A stretch of 64,000 nt of DNA from Leptodontidium sp. MPI-SDFR-AT-0119 (taxonomy: Eukaryota > Ascomycota > Leotiomycetes > Helotiales > Leptodontidiaceae): positions 4,278,001 through 4,342,000 of the forward strand of contig JAHLEZ010000001.1 in NCBI GenBank assembly GCA_020726505.1, in the 5' to 3' direction. Below, piece after piece: positions 57,814 to 64,000 of this stretch (the first letter of the stretch is position 1; each line of letters begins with the position of its first letter). Position numbers and translations under genes: made by a program. The notes below the pieces were generated by a model. That model searched no databases. It worked only from the letters and a program-made list of their open reading frames with translations, and was not told the origin of the DNA.

Positions 57814-60800
57814 TCACCTCTTCAACCCGGCACCCAACCGCTCAATCTCCCTCCCCTCCACCGTGCCCACACCAGCCGCATCCCTAAGCCTATCCACCGC
57901 CTCAACATCCTTGATCTTAACAGCCTCCTCCGCGGCTCGGAGGCGCATCCCGCATTTCTCGTACATGGATATCGTTTCCCCCGCTCTGGAGCGAGGACGC
58001 GGCTTTCGGGATGAATATACTAGCGAGTTTGGGGTTGCCGGCTGAGAGGATGAGCGTGAAGAACGGCTAGAGTGAGGGGCGTTTGTTAGTATTGTGATTT
58101 TGTTTTGTTTGGTGGTGGGGAAAGGGATGAGGTGGGGATCGGATGGGAATGAAATGGGGACGAACCTCCCAGCCGATAGGGGACCGTCTTGTCTTGGACC
58201 ATTCTTCGAGTTCGTTCCAGTCACGTTTTGAGACTAGAGCTCGGAGTCTACATGTTATCAGCATCGTTCAAGATAATCTACCAAACGGCTAGTAGAATGC
58301 AAGTAAGGAGGAGGGGGCTATACCTAAGCCACGTAGCCGTCTTCTCTGGCACCTTGAACTCGCTCTGTATCTTCTTCGCTCTGCTCGCGTAGCCCAAGCG
58401 AATCAACTTGAAGATCGTCTCGTTAACACTCAACCCCGTAAATGACTCTGTCAGGTCCCGATCGAACGCCTCCTGCATTTTGAGCAAGGTGCTCGCCTCT
58501 TGCAACGCTTTCAACTCTAGCGAGTTGTCTTTGGAGTCGGAGAGTAGTTTGGCAGCTAGAGCGAGTTTGTCGATTGCGGTGCGGGAATCGGGTTGTTTGA
58601 GTGCCTCGCGAACGAAGACGTTGGCACCGTCAATGCGGCGATCGTCTTGGTAGTACAGGTCTTTGAGAAGCTCGGCGTCGTCTTCTTGGGCGGAGGATTC
58701 GATCAGCGACGTGGCCACAGGGCGGGTATTGATTACGCGGAAGAAAGAAGCGAGAGGTAATTTCTTCTTCAAGTGGAGGAGCACGAAGAAGACTAGGTCG
58801 GAATCGCCGCTCTCAATGGCTTTGTCGAGCGCGATCTCGTCTTCTTCCATGTTGAGAAGGAGAGGCACCTGTTTGCCTGCTCGTGGCTCGTGGTTCAGGA
58901 GCTCGGTGGCAAGACGGCCTCGTCCTTCGTCGTAGGCTGCTCGTGCGATTTCTTCGAAGGAGATACCCCGTTTACCAGCGAGCTTCTCGACGATGAGACG
59001 ACATATCGTGTCCTCGTCTTCGGAACCTACGCGGACTTTCTGCGATGCCCAGTGGACGTAGATTCTGTCCGTGGGCAGACGCAAGTAGGAAGAGATGCGG
59101 AGAGCGAGGAGATATTCTCGGCGGTTGATGAGCCGCTGGACGAGCTTCTCTGGTGTGAGGCGGAGAAATTGCTCGTAGGAGAGTGGGAGACCGATTTCAT
59201 AGTATCGGACTGCGTTGAGCACTCGGAGTGTTTCACACATATCGACGAACTCGTCACTGTTGTAGATATCGAGGACTGATTTGCCAAAAGATGCTGCTTT
59301 TAGTAGTTGCTTCTGCCAGTGGATGTTAAATTCATGACCAGCTGCTTTTACCTGACGTATGTTAGCTACCGAGTCTGATGTTGGACAATGAATACTTACG
59401 CAAGTATCTACCGCTTCAACAAGATTCGGCCGGATGAGTTGGATGTTGTCGTCCGCTTTTGGTGACTGGTTTTCTAGCTGTTCCACTGCGTCGAGCAATA
59501 TAGAGGCTGGCGATTCAGTACCAAAGCGAAAAACCTCATCGGTTACTTCAGGCACTTTCTGTAAGAAGTCGCAGACCTCGTTTGTAATGAGGCGGACTCC
59601 ATCATGGTCTACAGAATGTAAGCTTAGAGCTATGCACCGAAGCGAATTGTCATACCTGCGATCAAGTGGACCCTTCCATCATAGAAATATTTCGCCGCAG
59701 CATTATTTGGTCCGATGATATGGACTTCGTCCTCCCAAGCTATTACCACGGCATCATTACCGCACCATTGAACATCCTTTGGAGGAATCTTCGACTTTGA
59801 ATCATGCTCGCTAAGTCTGTTTTGAAAATCGCTGGTGATGACATATGCCTTCCCAGTTTCGGTATAGAGGGCCACAAATCGGCCATTAGGAGAAACACTT
59901 ATATGAGTGAAGGGGCCAATATCCAGCATCCGGTCTTCTGACTCGGTTGCATCCACAACATAAATGGTTTGGCCTATGCTCAACAAGACTTCCACAGACC
60001 GAGAAAGAGTGTATGCCGGAGCGATGAGCGTCCAGGAATGTACATCGCCTTCTGGAGGGGAGGCAAGTTCTTTTGGCCGTGGCTCATCATACCGCGAGAC
60101 AGTGATAAGGTGGTTATTTGAAAGGAGCGCTACAAATCCAGTGCCGTAAAACCTATCTCAAAGTCAATGATATACTCAAATCATACCTTTGGGTTCCCAA
60201 CCTGCAAGCTGTGACCCCATATTCTTCTGAACCATGCCCGAGTGAGAATTGTGAAAAGTCTCCTTGCAGATCATAGCATCTTACAGTACCATCTGCCGTC
60301 ACCACTATGAGTTTCTCCTCTTCTGACCAGCCTAGACCCTTGATAGATCCCTTGTCCCAGTTGATTCGTCGAATCAGCCTTCCAGCACAACTGTATAGGT
60401 CGATACTGGATTTCGAGGCTTGAGATCCTCGAAAAGACTGGAGCTTAGTCTCATCTCGATGCAACGCTATATAATGTCAGAAAACAGCCAAACATGGGCC
60501 AGTGACGCCAGGGAGAGCGAGTGTATTCAGCGGTGTAGTCACGTGGTTTGTATCGAAATCGAAAGACTTCCAGCGTTTCTGTGGGTAAACAGAACCAAGG
60601 GGACTAAGCCAAATCATTGAACTTTCCGTGGCACATATGAAGACACTAGGTATATCTTCATAACCCGTTCCTTCCCACGACAAATAAGAGATGTGGGTGA
60701 CCACTAGGCAATATCGAATCTCTTTCAACATCTTTCCATACTCCCTCGCCCCCCCACCATTAAACAGAAGAAGACAAATCTGCTTGGAAACGAAAGATCA

Positions 60801-60949
60801 ATTAACATACCAATGGCACCTCCATAAGAACATCCTGTGACAACATAGTTCTCAAGCTCCAGATCCTGGTCGAAGACGGCAGTATAAAGTTGGATCTTTC
60901 GGTAGAACTTGCCTCCCACCCTCTCCCATTCCGCCGTCGGATTCGCCAT
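57814..60949 (-). CDS. vps16: Vacuolar sorting protein Vps16 (HOPS/CORVET core), with apparent one-base frameshift
   Basis: Seven exons on the minus strand: 60949-60811, 60466-60202, 60152-59656, 59608-59400, 59351-58324, 58247-58166 and 58066-57814, about 823 residues if one base is discounted. The N-terminal beta-propeller has NPTAEWERVGGKFYRKIQLY, SYGGAIALHRDE, LGWSEEEKLIVVTADGTV and VSPNGRFVALYTETGKAY. The C-terminal alpha-solenoid has RPNLVEAVDTC, KAAGHEFNIHWQKQLLKAAS and FGKSVLD, YLRLPTDRIYVHWA and WNELEEWSKTRRSPIGWE. Exon 7 starts in frame with PFFTLILSAGNPKLASIFIPK, but the equally typical tail ISMYEKCGMRLRAAEEAVK reads in another frame; one extra base in the AAA at 58006-58004 explains both. 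Vps16 links Vps33 and Vps18 in tethering at endosome and vacuole. The frameshift may be a sequence error; otherwise the last 75 residues are lost. Confidence 0.88.
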
Positions 60950-61229
60950 ATTCGAATAAAGAGTCTTTACCTCATTCCGTTCCAGATGGTGTTCCTGTAT
61001 GGGGTGGAAGATGCCTGGTTAAGAAGCTTGAGAGTTGCTGCGGCAGATGATGGGGTGGCCCGAAATAAGGTGCGGCCCAAGCTCCAGACTAGAACTTCCT
61101 TGGACAGTCAGATCAACGTCTTCGATCAGGGACTCAGACTTCAACCACAGATTCCAGACTGAGCGACTCCTCTGGTGAGGACTTTCCCTAGTATCTGGAT
61201 ATGGGGAAGCGATTTCTACTTGTGGCCTA

Positions 61230-62462
61230 ATGGCAGACGAAACGCTCATCGAGAAGGTCCACGAACTGAGCGACTTGGAACTCGCGGCCTTGATCTGCCT
61301 CGTTGCGCAGGAGCATTGTATCATTGATACAGAGCCAGATGCGATAGATGATCTGGCGCAAGAACTACAACTGGTACAGCACTCGCCCAACTATTTCGCT
61401 CTACTATGTTCTAACAAGCTCCAGGTTGCCTCAAAGGTCTTCGGTCTATCAAATGCTGTAGTCGACTGCCACGAGCATACCAGCCTGGACGATTTCGCGC
61501 ATGCCATACTATCGGTAGAGCATAGTCCTACCCGCTCGAACTCTCCTGTGACAACTCGACAGGAATCCTACTTTCTTCATACACCTGCCTTTGGATCTAC
61601 CAATAGATCACCCGTCACGGAGACTTTCAGTGACAACAAGAGGATTGCAAACGTCATCATTGCAAAGAACTTAGATGAGGCACCGAAGCAGATACAGATC
61701 CAGGCGCTAGAGCTTATGAGAACGAAGAGGATATACACAAGGACCTCGGTACAGAATGCACCGAAGCGCTTTCTCTTTATTGCTTTGCTGGGCGGTGGAG
61801 AGGGACCCAGGTTGACGAGGCATTTGAATGACTATATGTTCATTTCACACTTCCATGATCCAGAAGATGGGTTTCCAAACTTGGAAGATATGTACGATGA
61901 TGGGAATTCCATATCGTCTGTGGTTAAGAAGAACCCTGTCCCTGACGTCGAGGGATCACTGTGGCCAACGATATCAGCAATTGTCCGTATCTCCTTCAGA
62001 TTCTTCGTTGCAGATTATTAACAGTATAACAGGATGTTGAGCATCTATCTAGCCTGGCCAACGATGCTGTAGTCAGCATAGAAGTGAAGCGCTATCAGCA
62101 AGATATCATATCGTTTCTCCGGGTACATCGAGCTGTAGCAGGTGGTGTATCTGCATCGTCATCCAAACATCTCGACAAACTTGCCAAGTATGTTCCTCAA
62201 GTCTGCCAACCGCTACTCTCATGCTAACCTACCCAGATGCCTTGCTCCATTGCATGGCTTAGCTTATGCCACGCCATCCCTCATTGGCCTTGCAGCCAGG
62301 AAGATATATCTCCACCGCATCCACATCGTTCAGCCCGAGAATGAGCGGAGTATGCAATGGGGTAGCGATCTAGATGCCATCTCGGCATTATTAGAAGGTA
62401 TTGGTGCAGAAGATGTCATCGAAGACGTCCTTGGGACTACAGGGGCGGAAGTACCCTTATAA
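61230..62462 (+). CDS. Magnesium-chelatase-like (ChlI-related) fungal protein, function unknown
   Basis: Four exons (61230-61373, 61425-61982, 62033-62187, 62237-62462) give 360 residues. The N terminus (TLIEKVHELSDLELAALICL, then EHCIIDTEPDAIDDLAQELQL, VFGLSNAVVDC) and the middle (IANVIIAKNLDEAPKQIQIQ, ALELMRTKRIYTRTSVQNAP, HLNDYMFISHFHDPEDGFPN) follow the fungal family that databases tend to call magnesium chelatase. The C terminus (ISFLRVHRAVAGGV, HLDKLAKCLAPLHGLAYATP, SLIGLAARKIYLHRI) resembles the lid domain of AAA+ ChlI/MoxR ATPases. I see no Walker A motif, so nucleotide binding is doubtful. Fungi make no chlorophyll, so the name is homology only. The exon 2 donor (GTCCGT at 61983) is the least sure joint. 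The start lies 280 bases from the vps16 start on the other strand, with a shared promoter. Confidence 0.65.
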
Positions 62463-62889
62463 ATTCATGATACCCAGGCATTGTCCCTTTAGCGACAACG
62501 TGGCGAAGCAGTGTTTCTCCTAAACGAGATTCATGCCGTTATGGGACGAGCCAGAAACTTCTCAAGTCTCAAAGCATGCGAGGCTGCGCATGACTGCTCT
62601 CCTCGACAGCCTCTCAGCAATTGAGACCCGGAATCGCCAGCCCAGAATGACTAGTATGAAGTAATCACATTACAAGACAATTTGATGTTTGCATGACTGC
62701 CGTTCTCCAATCCGTGATTGCATCTACTTTATTCATGAGTTATTTCCACTCTCTAAAGCAGACACACTCTTTCCCCTTTCCATAAAACCAAATTTCGCTA
62801 ATCTGCTTCCTACACCTACACTAGCAGGCAAGCTATTCTTGCAACACCACTCCCACCAACCACTACAGACTGACTACACATTAACCCAA

Positions 62890-63198
62890 ATGATAACCGC
62901 AGCTGCAACAACAACAACAAAACCATCAATCCTCCACTCCCGCTCCCGCAGACTACCGCCCATCCCAAGGCCACACCTCCAATGTCCCAAATGCCCCTCA
63001 TCCTCAGCTCCCCTCAGAATCAAGATCTTCACCAGCGAATCCGACCGTGACATCCACTATTTCCAACACCACATCTTGTGCGTAGGCGATAACAAGGTGA
63101 GAGGCGAGTTGCTGATGTGTGATGAAGGGAATCATGATGGGCCGCTTGGGAAGGGAGGCATGTTTTTCATCGGAGTAGGTTTTGTGAGGAGCCGGTGA
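62890..63198 (+). CDS. Possible small protein, weak support
   Basis: An open frame of 102 residues (MITAAATTTTKPSILHSRSR at the start) with a CPKC pair at about residue 35-38 and a later HHILC; it could place a small metal site. The DNA is C-rich on the left and G-rich on the right and other frames are open too. No family recognised. The surrounding 62463-63466 otherwise holds nothing but the ends of its neighbours. Confidence 0.2.
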   Translation: MITAAATTTTKPSILHSRSRRLPPIPRPHLQCPKCPSSSAPLRIKIFTSESDRDIHYFQHHILCVGDNKVRGELLMCDEGNHDGPLGKGGMFFIGVGFVRSR

Positions 63199-63466
63199 GT
63201 TATGTTTCTGAGGAGGGAGGGGTGGAGGTAAAGGGGGAGGGGAAAGCGGAGGAGAGATATGTCAGGGACACTGTTACTCAGCGCCAGATGGGTATGGAAA
63301 AGTGTAGAGAATCACGACTGTAGAAAGGGACAAAGGTGATGGGATAATGGTGCGAGTTTTGTGGAGGTTTGAAGAAGGATTACGTAAATCATCGTTGGTG
63401 GTCTATACCCTATTAAAACACATTTCCCTACTCGTGACGCCTGCAATGCTCCTGATCCTAAACTGT

Positions 63467-64000
63467 CTATGAAACTTCCTTGACACGACAGGTCCATCCT
63501 GAACCGGCGCTCAAGAGTGGAAGACTGCAAGAAAATGTTAGCATATGTTATGTGAGTAGATTTGTTGTTGAAGTGGAGACTAACCTTGCACCAAGACACC
63601 ATCCAAGCTCGTTGCCCTTGATCTTCTTTGCGATTTTGATTTCTCTGTCAATGGGCATTTCGTATCCGGTGTGGAGAAGTGCCAACATGAAGTTAAGATC
63701 AAGACAGTGCTCAGGGCGACCCTGAAGCTCCTTGATCGCATCGGGAACGCTTTGGAAAACATCCCAGTGGCTCTCTCCACCGCACACTTGCTCTGCGAGA
63801 CGGTGAAGCTCCTTCAGCGTGAATGACTCTGGCATGCCAAGAGGATCGGTACGGTCATAGAAGTAGGAGAAAGCGTAGACATCTTCTTGGCTGAAAGTCT
63901 TCTCGAGAGATGGCTGATGGACACCGTTAAACGAGCAGGGTGCGAGACCGCATTCCTTCTCCTTGAAGAGAATCTTCTCGGCAAGTTTACGGCATTGAGC
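63467..64000 (-). CDS. gda1: Golgi guanosine diphosphatase Gda1, C-terminal part (runs off the window)
   Basis: The last exon (63524-63467) and the 3' part of the exon before it (64000-63585) are present on the minus strand; the rest lies beyond the window. The encoded part reads CRKLAEKILFKEKECGLAPC, SFNGVHQPSL, FSYFYDRTDPLG, ELHRLAEQVCGGESHWDVF, CLDLNFMLALLHTGYEMP, then REIKIAKKIKGNELGWCLGA joined to SLPLL after a 60-nt intron. This is the conserved C terminus of GDA1/CD39 nucleotidases, closest to yeast Gda1. The enzyme turns GDP into GMP in the Golgi lumen, so that GDP-mannose import can continue. The signal anchor and apyrase motifs 1-3 are outside the window, so nothing can be said about them. 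The end (AGSGWTCRVKEVS) lies after the conserved part. Confidence 0.9.

Noticed and set aside
57814..58066. Use of a 38-nt intron to repair the Vps16 frame
   Set aside because: It would remove the conserved FIPK motif, is very short and lacks a branch point; a single-base error or mutation is simpler.
60477..60731. Extra vps16 exon made from the open frame in intron 1
   Set aside because: It ends in a stop codon and joining exon 1 directly to exon 2 gives the conserved GGAIALHRDE in phase.
1..64000. CRISPR arrays, bacterial operons, prophage or insertion sequences
   Set aside because: Nothing of the kind is seen; gene structure is eukaryotic throughout, and no transposase or reverse-transcriptase frame was recognised.

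Overview
This window is nuclear DNA of a filamentous ascomycete (Pezizomycotina). The genes are broken by short GT-AG introns, mostly 48-170 nt with CTAAC/CTGAC-like branch points, promoters are pyrimidine-rich, and the gene set is fungal (Zn2Cys6 regulator, GT90 CAP10 transferase, Las1, Trs31, Dma1-type FHA-RING ligase, GDPase). Class and species cannot be fixed from sequence alone. I rebuilt the gene models by joining coding frames at GT...AG sites that keep both phase and protein-family continuity; no transcript evidence was available.

Layout. Positions 1-31537 are gene-poor: a Gln-rich acidic unknown protein (4065-5249), Las1 (5729-6920), a 3.7-kb gene-free stretch with a degenerate repeat family (7943-9887), a broken sugar transporter (10595-11365), a DUF7053 protein (13384-14145), a 10.6-kb gene desert, and a large C2H2 regulator of the AmdX/Adr1 type (24753-28514). 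Positions 31538-64000 are gene-dense: DUF2235 hydrolase (+), GT90 transferase (-), mitochondrial ribosomal protein uL15m (+), GH5 glycosidase (-), Zn2Cys6 regulator (-), MFS sugar porter (+), a small acidic unknown (+), Trs31 (-), a PDR16-type CRAL-TRIO protein (-), a short-chain dehydrogenase remnant (+), a doubtful Cys-rich frame (+), mitochondrial processing peptidase alpha (-), Dma1-like ligase (+), Vps16 (-), a magnesium-chelatase-like protein (+), and the 3' end of the Golgi GDPase Gda1 (-).

Most interesting result. The GH5 glycosidase, Zn2Cys6 regulator and sugar porter (37904-44859) look like one compact sugar-use locus, comparable in layout to the yeast MAL genes but with a GH5 enzyme that has no visible signal peptide. 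A shared element, consensus TCGCGGAGTRTCGC(TCTT), occurs three times between the GH5 gene and the regulator (one copy degenerate) and three times in the divergent promoter of regulator and transporter. I did not see it elsewhere in the window. It is a good candidate operator for the local regulator, which may also control itself.

Other points. Vps16 carries an apparent one-base frameshift near its C terminus; a run of 25 G lies just past the end of the GH5 gene; the transporter and dehydrogenase remnants are pseudogenes. The housekeeping genes (Las1, uL15m, Trs31, MPP alpha, Dma1, Vps16, Gda1) act in ribosome biogenesis, mitochondrial translation and import, vesicle tethering, cell-cycle ubiquitination, vacuolar sorting and Golgi nucleotide recycling, and show no common pathway.
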